Positions 16,539 through 25,280 of a stretch of DNA of 64,000 bases are shown here, one piece after another. The translations under genes were made by a program, and so were the position numbers. Below the pieces are notes generated by a model. The model saw only the letters and a program-made list of their open reading frames with translations. It had not been told where the DNA came from and ran no database searches. This DNA comes from Methylovirgula sp. HY1 (GTDB lineage: Bacteria; Pseudomonadota; Alphaproteobacteria; Rhizobiales; Beijerinckiaceae): positions 3,394,607 to 3,458,606 of the forward strand of contig NZ_CP073764.1 of the NCBI RefSeq assembly GCF_019343105.1, in the 5' to 3' direction. The first letter of the stretch is position 1. Each line of letters begins with the position of its first letter.

Positions 16539-17750
16539 ATGAGCAATAGGCCTCGGAGCGCTGGACGACACTTTCTGCAAATTCCCGGTCCAACTCCGAT
16601 ACCCGATCGTGTCTTGCGCGCCGTCGATATGCCGATCATCGACCATCGCGGACCGGAGTTTCAAAAGCTCGCGCGTCGCGTGCTCGAGAAGGTGAAGGGT
16701 ATCTTCAAGACCAAGAGCCACGTTTTCATTTTCCCGGCTTCGGGCACCGGCGGCTGGGAAGCGGCCCTCGTCAACTGCCTTTCGCCGGGCGATCGCGTCC
16801 TGATGTTCGAAACAGGTCAGTTCGCGACCTTGTGGAAGACCATGGCGGCGCGGCTCGGGCTAAAGCCGGAGTTCATCGAATCCGATTGGCGCATCGGCGC
16901 CGATCCGGCTCAGATCGAAGCGCGGCTCAAGGCCGACACGGCGCATGAGATCAAGGCAGTCTGCGTCGTCCATAACGAGACGGCGAGCGGCACGACCGCC
17001 CCACTGGCTGAGATCCGCAAGGTGATGGACGGCCTCGGCCATCCGGCTTTGCTGTTCGTCGATGCCGTTTCTTCGCTCGCGTCGATCGATCTGCGCCACG
17101 ACGAATGGGGAATCGATGTCACCATCGCCGGTTCGCAGAAGGGTTTGATGCTGCCGCCGGGCCTCGCCTTCAATGCGGTGAGCGCCAAAGCGCTGGAAGC
17201 CTCGAAGACCTCTCGCTTCTCGAAGTCCTATTGGGCTTGGGACGACATGCTGGCCAATAATGCGAATGGCTTCTTCCCCTATACGCCGGCGACCAACCTG
17301 CTTTACGGCTTGGATGTCGCGCTCGATATGCTGGAAGAGGAAGGCTACGACAATGTCTTCGCGCGCCACATCAGACATGGCGAGGCGACGCGCCGCGCTG
17401 TCGTCGCTTGGGGTCTCGAAGTCCTCTGCCGCGATCCGAAATATTATTCGCCGGTCGTGACTTCGGTGCTGCTGCCGCCCGGCCATGATGCCGACGCTTT
17501 CCGCGCTCTGGTGCTCGAGACGTTCAACATGTCGCTTGGCACCGGCCTCGGCCGGGTTGCGGGCAAGGTGTTCCGCATCGGCCATGTCGGCGACACCAAT
17601 GATCTCACGATCATGGGGGCGCTCAGCGGCGTGGAAATGGGTCTCGAACTCGCCGGTATCCCGCATCGCAAGGGCGGCGCCGCCGCGGCGATGGAATATC
17701 TTGCCGCGCAGGCGAAAAATCCCACGCGGAAGCTCGCGGCCGCTGAATAA
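16539..17750 (+). CDS. sga: serine-glyoxylate aminotransferase
   Basis: The PLP enzyme converts serine and glyoxylate to hydroxypyruvate and glycine, a key step of the serine cycle for C1 assimilation and of glycolate metabolism. The 403 residues match the class V aminotransferase family. Visible are the N-terminal PGPTPIPDRVLRAVDMPIIDH, the substrate-loop FPASGTGGWEAAL, the PLP-contacting Asp in LLFVDAVSSLAS, and the Schiff-base Lys201 in AGSQKGLMLPPG. None of the other serine-cycle genes (hprA, mtdA, fch, ppc) is next to it. Its role could thus be C1 assimilation or simple glyoxylate disposal. A strong terminator follows. Confidence 0.93.
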   Translation: MSNRPRSAGRHFLQIPGPTPIPDRVLRAVDMPIIDHRGPEFQKLARRVLEKVKGIFKTKSHVFIFPASGTGGWEAALVNCLSPGDRVLMFETGQFATLWKTMAARLGLKPEFIESDWRIGADPAQIEARLKADTAHEIKAVCVVHNETASGTTAPLAEIRKVMDGLGHPALLFVDAVSSLASIDLRHDEWGIDVTIAGSQKGLMLPPGLAFNAVSAKALEASKTSRFSKSYWAWDDMLANNANGFFPYTPATNLLYGLDVALDMLEEEGYDNVFARHIRHGEATRRAVVAWGLEVLCRDPKYYSPVVTSVLLPPGHDADAFRALVLETFNMSLGTGLGRVAGKVFRIGHVGDTNDLTIMGALSGVEMGLELAGIPHRKGGAAAAMEYLAAQAKNPTRKLAAAE

Positions 17751-17790
17751 GGCGGCAGCCAGTTTAGACCGAACGAAGCTCAACTGATAA

Positions 17791-17827
17791 AGCCCCGTGC
17801 AACCGACGTTGCGCGGGGCTTTTGTTT
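17791..17827 (+). terminator. intrinsic terminator after sga
   Basis: AGCCCCGTGCAAC pairs with GTTGCGCGGGGCT around CGAC, followed by TTTGTTTT. It can also end transcription from the converging gene at 17827-18360. Confidence 0.9.
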
Positions 17828-18360
17828 TAACGCATGATCCTATCGGAAAAGTCATTCAACTTTTCCGGATCATGCTCTAGCCAAGCCTCGAGGCGATCGG
17901 CTGCGCCCAACAATTTCGCTGCCTCGCGCCGCAAGGCGCCGGCGATAGAGGTGAGCGGACCGCGATCCGCGCGCCCGTCGATGCTTGTTTCAGCCAAGGC
18001 TGCGATGGCGTCGCTGCCACGCGTCGCAGCTTGGCTGAGCGCGCCGAGCCAGTCCTTGCCGAATGTTTCATTGTTGCTCGGCGCCGTAGCCCGCTCTGCA
18101 TGTCTTTCCTCGACGGCGGCTTCGGCGAGGCGGATGATCTCGGGAAGAACCGAACGCACGGCGTCGGCGCCAGCCAAAGGCACGACCCAGGCGCGCTTAT
18201 CCCTGCGCCATGTCGCCTTTGGCACCCAGCGCAACAGCCGCGCAAGCGCTTCGCTATAGCCGGAGGCGATGACGATTCCTTGCGCGGTGACCGTCACATA
18301 AGGCGTCGAGGCGGTGACGCCCAAAATCTCCCGCGCCTCATCTTCGCTCATGGGAGTCAT
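17827..18360 (-). CDS. hypothetical protein whose C-terminus is encoded by a repeat
   Basis: Starting at 18360 (MTPMSEDEAREILGV, preceded by AGAGGATGGCTCG), the product has 177 residues. The N-terminal 65 residues have a YVTVTAQGIVIASGYSEA ... LRWVPKATWRRDKRAWVVP pattern. It recalls the small HARP-like module seen before some helicases (an aromatic/Arg-rich strand pair), but this is a loose resemblance. The rest is helical and Ala-rich. The last residues, DPEKLNDFSDRIMR, are translated from the palindromic repeat at 17831-17878. So the original stop was probably lost or replaced when the repeat inserted. Longer starts up to 18459 exist but lack support. Confidence 0.6.
   Translation of the reverse strand: MTPMSEDEAREILGVTASTPYVTVTAQGIVIASGYSEALARLLRWVPKATWRRDKRAWVVPLAGADAVRSVLPEIIRLAEAAVEERHAERATAPSNNETFGKDWLGALSQAATRGSDAIAALAETSIDGRADRGPLTSIAGALRREAAKLLGAADRLEAWLEHDPEKLNDFSDRIMR
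17831..17878. repeat. short palindromic repeat related to family B
   Basis: GCATGATCC/GGATCATGC ends flank a CGGAAAAGT/ACTTTTCCG-like hairpin (AAAAGTCATTCAACTTTT). It corresponds to the outer part of the family B element without the GACATCGGATAT hairpins. It overlaps the 3' end of the gene at 17827-18360 and provides its last codons. Confidence 0.8.
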
Positions 18361-18478
18361 CGAGCCATCCTCTGCTGGACGTGACGAGCATTGGCGCCCG
18401 TAAGTGCGATCCGAGCAAGCCGCATGCCGGCAAGACTTGCCGGCAAGACTTGGCGGCAAGATTTGGCGGCGGTATTCT

Positions 18479-18492
18479 TTGATCTAAATCAG
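18479..18492. promoter_or_regulatory. candidate FixK/FNR box upstream of the BON gene
   Basis: TTGATCTAAATCAG matches the palindrome TTGAT-N4-ATCAA at nine of ten positions. It is centred about 93 bases before the BON-protein ATG at 18579, a plausible activator distance. A FixK-type regulator is encoded at 33978 in the same window. Confidence 0.6.
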
Positions 18493-18578
18493 GGTCGTCC
18501 GAGGGGGGCTAGCGCATCGTTACGCTACGAGCGGTGAGGCCACAGCAGCGGCAGTTTGGTGCATAATTCGGAGGAAAG

Positions 18579-19229
18579 ATGATGGATGACAAGCTTCTCA
18601 AGAAAAACATCCTCGATGAACTCGAATGGGAGCCGAGCCTTGATGCCGCCAGTGTCGGCATTGCCGTTAAGGACGGAGTCGTGACCTTGAGCGGTCATGT
18701 TCAGAGCTATGCCGAAAAGCTGAAGGCCGAACAGGTCGTCAAGCGTGTTCGCGGCGTGCGGGCCATTGCCGAAGAACTCGAAGTGCGCCCCGTGCATACC
18801 CATACGCATGCCGATGACGAAATCGCCAAGCGCGCGTTGAACATGCTGAATTGGGATGTCATGGTTCCGGCGGAAAGTCTGCAAGTAAAAGTGCAACAGG
18901 GCTGGTTGACGTTGTCCGGGGCGGTCGATTGGCAATATCAGCGCACCGCGGCCGAAGATGATGTCCGCAAACTGTCGGGCGTGCTCGGCGTTACCAATCT
19001 CATCACTATCATGCCGCGCCCCCAATGCGCCGACATCAAGGAGCGTATCGAAGACGCTTTGAAGCGCAATGCCTCGATCGAGGCGCGCAATATTTCGATC
19101 GACGTGCGCAACGGTAATGTCACACTCGAAGGCAAGGTTCATGGCTGGCATGAGCGTGATGTGCTCGAGACCGCGGTTTGGTCGGCGCCCGGAGTCAAAT
19201 CGATCGATGATCGCGTAACTGTGGAATAG
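18579..19229 (+). CDS. BON-domain protein with three BON repeats (OsmY-like)
   Basis: The 216-residue protein consists of three successive BON domains. They start near residues 3 (KLLKKNILDELEWEPSLDA), 78 (DDEIAKRALNMLNWDVMVPA) and 152 (DIKERIEDALKRNASIEARN), and each ends in a short strand pattern such as GVVTLSGHVQS, GWLTLSGAVDW or GNVTLEGKVHG. BON proteins bind phospholipid or act in envelope stress tolerance, but this one has no signal peptide and should be cytoplasmic. Similar signal-less triple-BON proteins occur next to universal stress genes in rhizobia. A FixK-like box lies upstream, suggesting induction at low oxygen. A GGAGGAAAG ribosome-binding site precedes the ATG. Confidence 0.88.
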   Translation: MMDDKLLKKNILDELEWEPSLDAASVGIAVKDGVVTLSGHVQSYAEKLKAEQVVKRVRGVRAIAEELEVRPVHTHTHADDEIAKRALNMLNWDVMVPAESLQVKVQQGWLTLSGAVDWQYQRTAAEDDVRKLSGVLGVTNLITIMPRPQCADIKERIEDALKRNASIEARNISIDVRNGNVTLEGKVHGWHERDVLETAVWSAPGVKSIDDRVTVE

Positions 19230-19334
19230 TCGGGGCGCCGAAGCCTTGCTTCGGATGCGGCGCAGGCCAGGTGGGAGTTGCCGCTGGCCTCGTTCGAGAA
19301 CGAGTCCGTGCTGATCGCGATGTCGGAGCGGCTT

Positions 19335-19751
19335 ATGTTGGGAACTATGTCTTTGAACAAAGCGGAACGTGATGCGTTAACCGCGGCATTGGACGACGAA
19401 TATAAGGCGCATGCGACCTACGCGCAGGTCATCGACGACTTTGGCGCAGTGCGGCCGTTTATCAATATCGTCGAGGCCGAGGCGCGCCATATTGCGGCGC
19501 TGTTGACGTTGTTCGAGCGTTACGGTGTCACTCCGCCGAAAAATGGCTGGGTAGGCAAGGTGCCGCGCTTCGCCAGTATCGCCGACGCTTGCGCCGCAGG
19601 CGTGCAGGCAGAGATCGATAATGTCGCCCTTTACGACCGGCTGTTCGAGAGTACGCAGCGGCCGGACGTCCTTCAGGTCTACCAAGCGCTGCGTTCGGCC
19701 TCGTTGGACAGGCATCTTTCGGCTTTTCAACGTTGCGTGCAACGTTCGTGA
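19335..19751 (+). CDS. ferritin-like DUF2202-type protein
   Basis: A four-helix ferritin-like fold is suggested by spaced Glu/His motifs: LDDEYKAHATYAQVIDDFG, then VEAEARHIAALLTLFERYGV, then QAEIDNVALYDRL. These Glu and ExxH positions are the usual di-iron ligands. The function of the DUF2202 group is not established; iron handling or oxidative stress defence is plausible. The start is uncertain. 19335 is chosen because CGGAG lies six bases upstream; 19320 and 19347 are also possible. The gene follows the BON gene by about 100 bases, probably in one transcript. Confidence 0.75.
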   Translation: MLGTMSLNKAERDALTAALDDEYKAHATYAQVIDDFGAVRPFINIVEAEARHIAALLTLFERYGVTPPKNGWVGKVPRFASIADACAAGVQAEIDNVALYDRLFESTQRPDVLQVYQALRSASLDRHLSAFQRCVQRS

Positions 19752-19842
19752 GCGTGTCGCGGCGGGCGCGCAAACCAAGACGAGAGCATTTCTGAGTCGC
19801 GGGCAAGGCGCCGCCGCCGAACGCCGCCCGAAGAAAGCCCCC

Positions 19843-21390
19843 ATGCAACCTGAGGTCGCTTCGGATCAGAGCGAGGTCTTCGCCTTTCTCGCCGATCCCG
19901 CCACTTATGCGCTTGACGGTGCTGCGGATCCGATCGAGCGGATCGACACGCATGGCGCCGTCGTGTTTCTCGCGGGACCAGACGTCTATAAAGTGAAGCG
20001 TGCCGTTCGCTTTCCCTTCATGGATTTCTCAAGCCTGGAAAAGCGCCGCCTGGCCTGCGAACATGAAATCGCCGTCAATCGTCGCAATGCGCCCAAACTT
20101 TATCTTGGCACAGTGCCGATCAGGCGCGACGTCGATGGTCTGCATCTCGACAGTGCGCGGGGAGTGATCGTCGAATGGGCCGTGCATTTACGTCGCTTTG
20201 ATGAAACACAGACGTTCGATCGGCTCGCCGACAGAGGCGAACTTGCGCTCGATCTGATGGCGCCTCTCGCCGAAACAATCGCAGCGGCGCATGAGCTTGC
20301 GCCCGTCCGTGGCATTGGTGCAACGTCAACATTGCGCTTTTGGCTCGAAGACACGCTCGAAGCGCTCGCATCTTCAGACGATATTTTTCCAGATCATGTC
20401 GACGCGCTACGACGGGATTGCTTGGCTCTGTTCGCCGAAAGCGCGCCGACTCTCGATGCCCGCGCGAATGCCGGCTTTGTGCGGCTCTGCCATGGCGACT
20501 TGCATCTGCGCAACATCGCGCTTTTTGAAGGCAGGCCGGTTCTCTTCGATGCCATCGAATTCGATGATGCGATCGCGACCTGCGACATCCTTTATGATTT
20601 CGCTTTCGTCTTAATGGATCTGTGGCAAAGGGGTCTACGGACGCATGCCAATCGTCTCTTCAATCTTTACCTTGGACAAATCCGCGAAACCGAGTCGGCT
20701 CTCGGAGGGCTTGTGGCGCTGCCTCTCTTTCTTGCTCTGCGCGCCGCTATCCGTGCTCGTGTGACGGCTGCGCTTTGTCGGCTGGAGCCGGAAATCGGTT
20801 TGGATCATTACGCCGAGGCGCGCCGCTTCTTCGCGGCGGCTCAGGATTTTGTAAAGATCAGACCCGCCTGTCTCATTGCCATCGGCGGGTTGTCAGGCAG
20901 CGGCAAGAGCACGCTTGCCAAGGGCATTGCGGCATCGCTGGGGCGCGCCCCTGGTGCGGTCCATTTGCGCAGCGATATCGAGCGCAAACGGCTTTTCAAA
21001 GTTGCTGGTCACGAGACCTTGCCGGATGAAGCCTATCGTCCCGAGATAACGCGGCAAGTCTACGCGCGGCTGCGTCACCTCGCAGCGATCGCGCTCGAAG
21101 CGGGCCAATGTGTCATTGTCGATGCAGTCCACGCAAAGCCAGAAGAGCGGGATGCGCTCGATGCGCTTGCGGCGCGGATCGACGTGTCCTTTACCGGCTT
21201 TTGGCTCCATGCGCCGGTTGAAACGCTTGTCGCGCGGGTCCAGGCGAGAACCAATGATGTCTCGGATGCGACGCCATCCGTGGTACGCGAGCAGCTCGAT
21301 TGGGATCTGGGGCCGCTCGATTGGCAGAGACTTGATGCAAGCCGACCGATTGCCGAATTGACGGATGCGGTATTGAAGAGAATAGCCTGA
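19843..21390 (+). CDS. bifunctional protein: aminoglycoside-phosphotransferase-like domain plus P-loop kinase domain
   Basis: The 515-residue product fuses two kinase folds. The N-terminal half (about 1-330) has a protein-kinase-like APH fold: YKVKRAVRFPFMD supplies the Lys, LCHGDLHLRNIAL (about 215-227) the catalytic loop, and VLFDAIEFDDAIATCDILYD the metal loop. The C-terminal half (about 345-515) begins IAIGGLSGSGKSTLAKGIA, a Walker A motif. It continues with a zeta-toxin or gluconokinase-like pattern including VIVDAVHAKPEERDAL. This two-domain arrangement is known in proteobacteria, often beside universal stress genes, but has no assigned substrate. It lies in the stress locus, downstream of the ferritin-like gene. 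Confidence 0.8.
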   Translation: MQPEVASDQSEVFAFLADPATYALDGAADPIERIDTHGAVVFLAGPDVYKVKRAVRFPFMDFSSLEKRRLACEHEIAVNRRNAPKLYLGTVPIRRDVDGLHLDSARGVIVEWAVHLRRFDETQTFDRLADRGELALDLMAPLAETIAAAHELAPVRGIGATSTLRFWLEDTLEALASSDDIFPDHVDALRRDCLALFAESAPTLDARANAGFVRLCHGDLHLRNIALFEGRPVLFDAIEFDDAIATCDILYDFAFVLMDLWQRGLRTHANRLFNLYLGQIRETESALGGLVALPLFLALRAAIRARVTAALCRLEPEIGLDHYAEARRFFAAAQDFVKIRPACLIAIGGLSGSGKSTLAKGIAASLGRAPGAVHLRSDIERKRLFKVAGHETLPDEAYRPEITRQVYARLRHLAAIALEAGQCVIVDAVHAKPEERDALDALAARIDVSFTGFWLHAPVETLVARVQARTNDVSDATPSVVREQLDWDLGPLDWQRLDASRPIAELTDAVLKRIA

Positions 21391-21407
21391 GAAGCGCCAT
21401 TCGCCTC

Positions 21408-22400
21408 TTATTCGCTTGGCGGAATGAGCACAGCCGCACCTTGCAGCCGGCCGTCGCGCAGATCGGCGAGGGCTTCATTGGCTTTCTCCAGCGGATAGGC
21501 CGTCGTCTCCGCGAGGACTCTCGATTGCGCAGCGACGCGAAGAAAATCGAGTCCGTCCTGGCGCGTCAGATTGGCGACCGAGACGAGGCGGCGTTCTTCC
21601 CACAGGAGATCATAGGGAAAGCTCGGAATATCGCTCATATGAATGCCGGCGCAGACGACCGTGCCACCTTTCTTGACCGCGGCGAGCGCCAAAGGCACGA
21701 GCGGGCCGATCGGCGCATAGATGATGGCGGCATCGAGCGGTTCCGGCGCCTTTTCGTCCGAACTCCCGGCCCAGACAGCACCAAGTTCGCGCGCGAAAGC
21801 TTGCGCTTGCGTGTCGCCTGGCCGTGTGAAGGCGAAGATCCGGCGGCCCTGGGCGCGCGCAACTTGCGCGATGATATGCGCGGCGGCGCCGAAGCCGTAA
21901 AGACCGAGGGATTCGGCCTCGCCTGCCATGACGAGCGAGCGCCAGCCGATGAGACCGGCGCAGAGCAATGGCGCAATATCCTGATCGCGGCCATGTTCGC
22001 CGAGCGGAAACACATAAGTCGCGTCTGCGACCGCGCGTGTGGCATAGCCGCCGTCGCGCGTATATCCGGTGAAGAGCGGCGCGTCGCAGAGGTTTTCTTT
22101 TCCGGCGCGGCAATAGGGGCAATGGCCGCATGTATGGCCGAGCCAGGGAATGCCGACCCGCATGCCGAGCTCAAGTCCCTCGACGCCGGCGCCGATCGCA
22201 TCGATGCGCCCGACGATCTCATGGCCGGGAATGATCGGCAGCTTCGGATTCGGCAATTCGCCGTCGACGACGTGCAAATCGGTGCGACAGACGCCGCAGG
22301 CGGTGACGGCGACGCGGATCTCGCCGCGACCCGGCGTCGGGTCCAGGCATTCCTGCCAGACGAGGGGCCGTCGGAGTTCTTTCAACACCATTGCATGCAT
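21408..22400 (-). CDS. zinc-dependent alcohol dehydrogenase
   Basis: The 330-residue MDR-family enzyme shows the catalytic zinc ligands Cys in TACGVCRTDLH and the GHE motif in IIPGHEIVGRI. The structural-zinc four-cysteine loop is CGHCPYCRAGKENLC. The nucleotide-binding region is around LGLYGFGAAAHI, with GFGAAA where the usual GxGxxG is expected. It probably oxidises alcohols or reduces aldehydes with NAD(P). It is the last gene of a likely minus-strand unit: usp (22955), a hypothetical gene (22489), then this. A FixK-like box precedes the unit. Similar adh genes are linked to low-oxygen regulons in rhizobia; the link here is inference. Confidence 0.88.
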   Translation of the reverse strand: MHAMVLKELRRPLVWQECLDPTPGRGEIRVAVTACGVCRTDLHVVDGELPNPKLPIIPGHEIVGRIDAIGAGVEGLELGMRVGIPWLGHTCGHCPYCRAGKENLCDAPLFTGYTRDGGYATRAVADATYVFPLGEHGRDQDIAPLLCAGLIGWRSLVMAGEAESLGLYGFGAAAHIIAQVARAQGRRIFAFTRPGDTQAQAFARELGAVWAGSSDEKAPEPLDAAIIYAPIGPLVPLALAAVKKGGTVVCAGIHMSDIPSFPYDLLWEERRLVSVANLTRQDGLDFLRVAAQSRVLAETTAYPLEKANEALADLRDGRLQGAAVLIPPSE

Positions 22401-22488
22401 CGGAATCTTCCGCGCGCATTATCCAAGCGAAACTCAGGCGATAGGTAGCCGCGGCGACGCTTTAGGCTCGATCCTATCGCATGTCTCG

Positions 22489-22914
22489 TTAAATACGTTC
22501 GACCGAAGCAACCTGGAAAGTGCGCGGACCATGCTCTTCCATGATCGAAATATATTCGCCGGTGATGAAAGATTCAGTATTGAGGCGATGGCCGGCCTCG
22601 TCGTCGATGGTGCCTTCGATGTCATAATGGAAGGCCCAGCTGCCTCCTGGACGGCGAATGAGATGGCCTATGTCATCGGCCTCCTCGGGACGAAAGCGAA
22701 CAACACGGCAGAGTTCGCGGTTCTCGCGCCAGGCGGCGCTGTCGAGATGGGCCGTGGCGTCGAGCGGCGCGATCACGATATAGCCGCTGCTGGCGCTGCC
22801 GACCGGATGGTTTTTTTCGCGCGCCAGTTCAAGCCTGATGCGGCGGAAGTTCGGCGGAAAATCTTCTTTCGTCAGCGCCGAAAGAGAAGTTTTTTCTTGT
22901 GACTTATGAACCAT
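22489..22914 (-). CDS. conserved hypothetical protein in the usp-adh unit
   Basis: A 141-residue soluble protein without signal peptide or membrane segment. It has a Lys/Glu-rich N-terminus (TKEDFPPNFRRIRLELARE), a strand-rich middle with SASSGYIVIAPLDATAHLD, and an RPGGSWAFHYDI segment followed by ITGEYISIMEEHGPRTFQV. I do not recognise a named family. It sits 40 bases after usp and 88 bases before adh on the same strand, so co-expression with them is likely. Confidence 0.7.
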   Translation of the reverse strand: MVHKSQEKTSLSALTKEDFPPNFRRIRLELAREKNHPVGSASSGYIVIAPLDATAHLDSAAWRENRELCRVVRFRPEEADDIGHLIRRPGGSWAFHYDIEGTIDDEAGHRLNTESFITGEYISIMEEHGPRTFQVASVERI

Positions 22915-22954
22915 TGTTCTTCTCCGTGGAAATCATCGGCTCCAGCGCGATGGG

Positions 22955-23779
22955 TCAGTGCGACAGAAACATGCTGCGGGGCATGCGCGATAGGATATCC
23001 CGCGTTATGCCGCCGAGGACCCATTCGCGAAAGCGGCCGTGGCCGTAAGCGCCGGCAATGATCAGATCGGCATCTTCTTCTTTAGCAAGTTGGTCGAGTT
23101 GCGTCGCGGGCGAATCGAGCAGTGGTACTGTGACGCCATGCGCTTTCACCCCATGTCGCGAGAGCCAGACGACGACGTCGTTTACCGACATATCTACCGC
23201 GGTCGGGTCATTGGCCTCGTCGATCTCTACGACGATGACCCGTTGGCAAAGGCTCAGGAGCGGGAGCGAGTCGAGAACCGCCCGGCGGGCTTCGCGCGTA
23301 TCCTTCCAGGCGATCAAAACGCATTTCGCCTGCAGACGTTCGACCTCGGGAGGCAGGACGAGAGCGGGCCGCCCGGCCGCCACGATAATATCAGTCGAGT
23401 CGAGTTCGCGTTCTGGATTGAAATTGTCCTCGCGCTGGGCGGTGCCAAGAAGCACGAGATCCGCCGCACGGCTTTGTTCCAGAATAAAATCGGCGGGATC
23501 GGCAATGGCGCTGCGCCATTCGACGAATTTCGCTTGGCCGGCGAAAGCACCGCGGAAAAGCGTTTCGGCCGCCCGCATGCGTGCCGCGAGGGCCTTGCGC
23601 TCCTTTTCGATGACCTCGGTCGCCGCATAGCCGTCAGAATAGTAAAATGGAACCTCGCGGTATGCGGCAATACCAATCACGCCAGCGCCGAAACGCTTGG
23701 CGAGGTCGCCGGCGATCTTTATGCGGGTGTCGTTCGGACGGTCCAGTTCGATATGAACCATCAGACTCTTGAAAGACAT
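22955..23779 (-). CDS. universal stress protein with two Usp domains
   Basis: The 274-residue protein carries two Usp folds. The first (about 1-145) starts MSFKSLMVHIELD. The second (about 150-274) contains VLIAWKDTREARRAV and the nucleotide-loop-like ADLIIAGAYGHGRFREWVLGG near the end. The start at 23779 is chosen over 23803 because GGGAGGCGCTTG directly precedes it. Usp proteins help survival under growth arrest and oxygen limitation. It heads the minus-strand unit with the hypothetical gene and adh. The FixK-like box at 23859 is 80-90 bases upstream. Confidence 0.9.
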   Translation of the reverse strand: MSFKSLMVHIELDRPNDTRIKIAGDLAKRFGAGVIGIAAYREVPFYYSDGYAATEVIEKERKALAARMRAAETLFRGAFAGQAKFVEWRSAIADPADFILEQSRAADLVLLGTAQREDNFNPERELDSTDIIVAAGRPALVLPPEVERLQAKCVLIAWKDTREARRAVLDSLPLLSLCQRVIVVEIDEANDPTAVDMSVNDVVVWLSRHGVKAHGVTVPLLDSPATQLDQLAKEEDADLIIAGAYGHGRFREWVLGGITRDILSRMPRSMFLSH

Positions 23780-23858
23780 CAAGCGCCTCCCGAAATGCGT
23801 CATGACGCGGGATTGCCGAAGTTGCGCCTCAAGCTAGTGCGCCGACGCAGCGCGCATA

Positions 23859-23872
23859 TTGATCCGTGTCAA
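23859..23872. promoter_or_regulatory. candidate FixK/FNR box between usp and the HlyD gene
   Basis: TTGATCCGTGTCAA keeps both TTGA and TCAA half-sites with the canonical six-base gap. It is the best match in the window. It lies 80 bases upstream of the usp start and 200 bases upstream of the divergent HlyD-type gene, so either or both could be controlled. Confidence 0.7.
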
Positions 23873-24071
23873 GCAGTGCGGCAACCTACCGTATGTCTCA
23901 CTCGAATGAGCCATCGGCGAGACGGCGGAGGATGCGCTGTCGAACTGGTCCATCCGATTAAATTGCTGGTCGCGGCCTTGATCATGATCAAAGCTTCGCA
24001 ACTCTGATCCGATAGAGAAGGCCGCGCTTGCATTTTGGCGCAGCGTTTGAGCGAAGCCGATAGGAAAGACG

Positions 24072-25280
24072 ATGAACGAGCCGAATGGGGATAGCTCAGG
24101 CTCCGGCAAACTCGGCGAGGCGGAAAGCCATCCAACGCCGTCGACACTGTCGAACGACAAGCCCGCGGTTCCCGAGATCGCTCCACACTCGGCGCAGCTT
24201 TCGCCGGATGTAGGCAACCATCTGCCGGAAAAAGTCATAAGCAAAGCCTCCGACACAAGTCGCGGGGGCTTGATCGTCGTGCCGCTGGCGCGTCGGCGGC
24301 GGCGTTGGAGTTGGGTCTTGGCTCTCGTCGTTCTGGGAGCCGGTGCCGCTGGCGGCGGTTATTATTGGTGGAACGCTCAACAGTTTCATCTGCCGCCGGG
24401 CTTTGCATCCGGCAATGGCCGGCTTGAAGCCGATCCGATCGATATAGATACAAAATTCGCCGGACGCGTTTTGCAGGTCATGGTCGATGAAGGCGATACC
24501 GTGGTGCGAGGCCAGGTGCTCGCCCGCATGGATACGCGCGATCTCCAGGCGACGCGGCAAAGCTATATCGCGCAAAAGAAGCAGACGGAGCATAGTCTGG
24601 ACGAGGCGCGCGCCCTCGTGGTTCAGCAGAAGACACAAGTCCTCCTTGCCCAGCAAGAGATCGCCCGCACGCAAGCCCTCGTGGGCAGAGGCTTCGCCAC
24701 GCGAGAGCTGCTCGATCAGCGTCGGCAAGCCCTCAATGGCGCCGAAGCCGCGCTCACCGCAGCCAACCAGAGAGTCGACCAGGCCGAACATGCCGTCTCC
24801 GTGGTGGCCTACAATATCGAACTCTATAACGTCAACATCGCCGACAATACGCTCGTCGCGCCGAAATATGGCCGCATCGAATATCGCATCTCCAACGTCG
24901 GCGAAGTTCTGCCGGCCGGTGGAAAAGTCTATACCATGCTCGATCTGTCCTATGTCTATATGGACATCTATCTGCCAACTTTGGCCGCGGGGCGGGCGGC
25001 TATCGGAGACGAGGCGCGCATCGTCCTCGACGCTTTTCCCAAGATCGCGATTCCAGCGCATATCACTTATATCGCGACGGAAGCTCAGTTCACGCCAAAG
25101 ACCGTCGAGACACACTACGAACGCGATAGAATGATGTTTCGTATCCGTGCTCGGGTCGATGCGAATGCATTGAAGAATCACGAAGCGGAGGTGCGTACCG
25201 GTCTGCCGGGGATGGCCTATGTGCGGCTCGACTCGAAGGCTAAATGGCCGCCGCAATTGCACAATGAAGGCATGCCGTGA
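24072..25280 (+). CDS. HlyD-family periplasmic adaptor of an ABC exporter (YhiI-like)
   Basis: The 402-residue protein has an unusually long polar N-terminus of about 75 residues. A single membrane anchor follows (about 77-97, WSWVLALVVLGAGAAGGGYYWW). The periplasmic part has the typical lipoyl half-motifs (FAGRVLQVMVDEGDTVVRGQ and LVAPKYGRIEYRISNVGEVL) around a coiled-coil hairpin of about 100 residues. It is the first of three genes (adaptor, double ATPase with permease, permease) matching the yhiI-rbbA-yhhJ order of enterobacteria. The next gene starts with a GTG that overlaps this stop by four bases. Confidence 0.88.
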   Translation: MNEPNGDSSGSGKLGEAESHPTPSTLSNDKPAVPEIAPHSAQLSPDVGNHLPEKVISKASDTSRGGLIVVPLARRRRRWSWVLALVVLGAGAAGGGYYWWNAQQFHLPPGFASGNGRLEADPIDIDTKFAGRVLQVMVDEGDTVVRGQVLARMDTRDLQATRQSYIAQKKQTEHSLDEARALVVQQKTQVLLAQQEIARTQALVGRGFATRELLDQRRQALNGAEAALTAANQRVDQAEHAVSVVAYNIELYNVNIADNTLVAPKYGRIEYRISNVGEVLPAGGKVYTMLDLSYVYMDIYLPTLAAGRAAIGDEARIVLDAFPKIAIPAHITYIATEAQFTPKTVETHYERDRMMFRIRARVDANALKNHEAEVRTGLPGMAYVRLDSKAKWPPQLHNEGMP

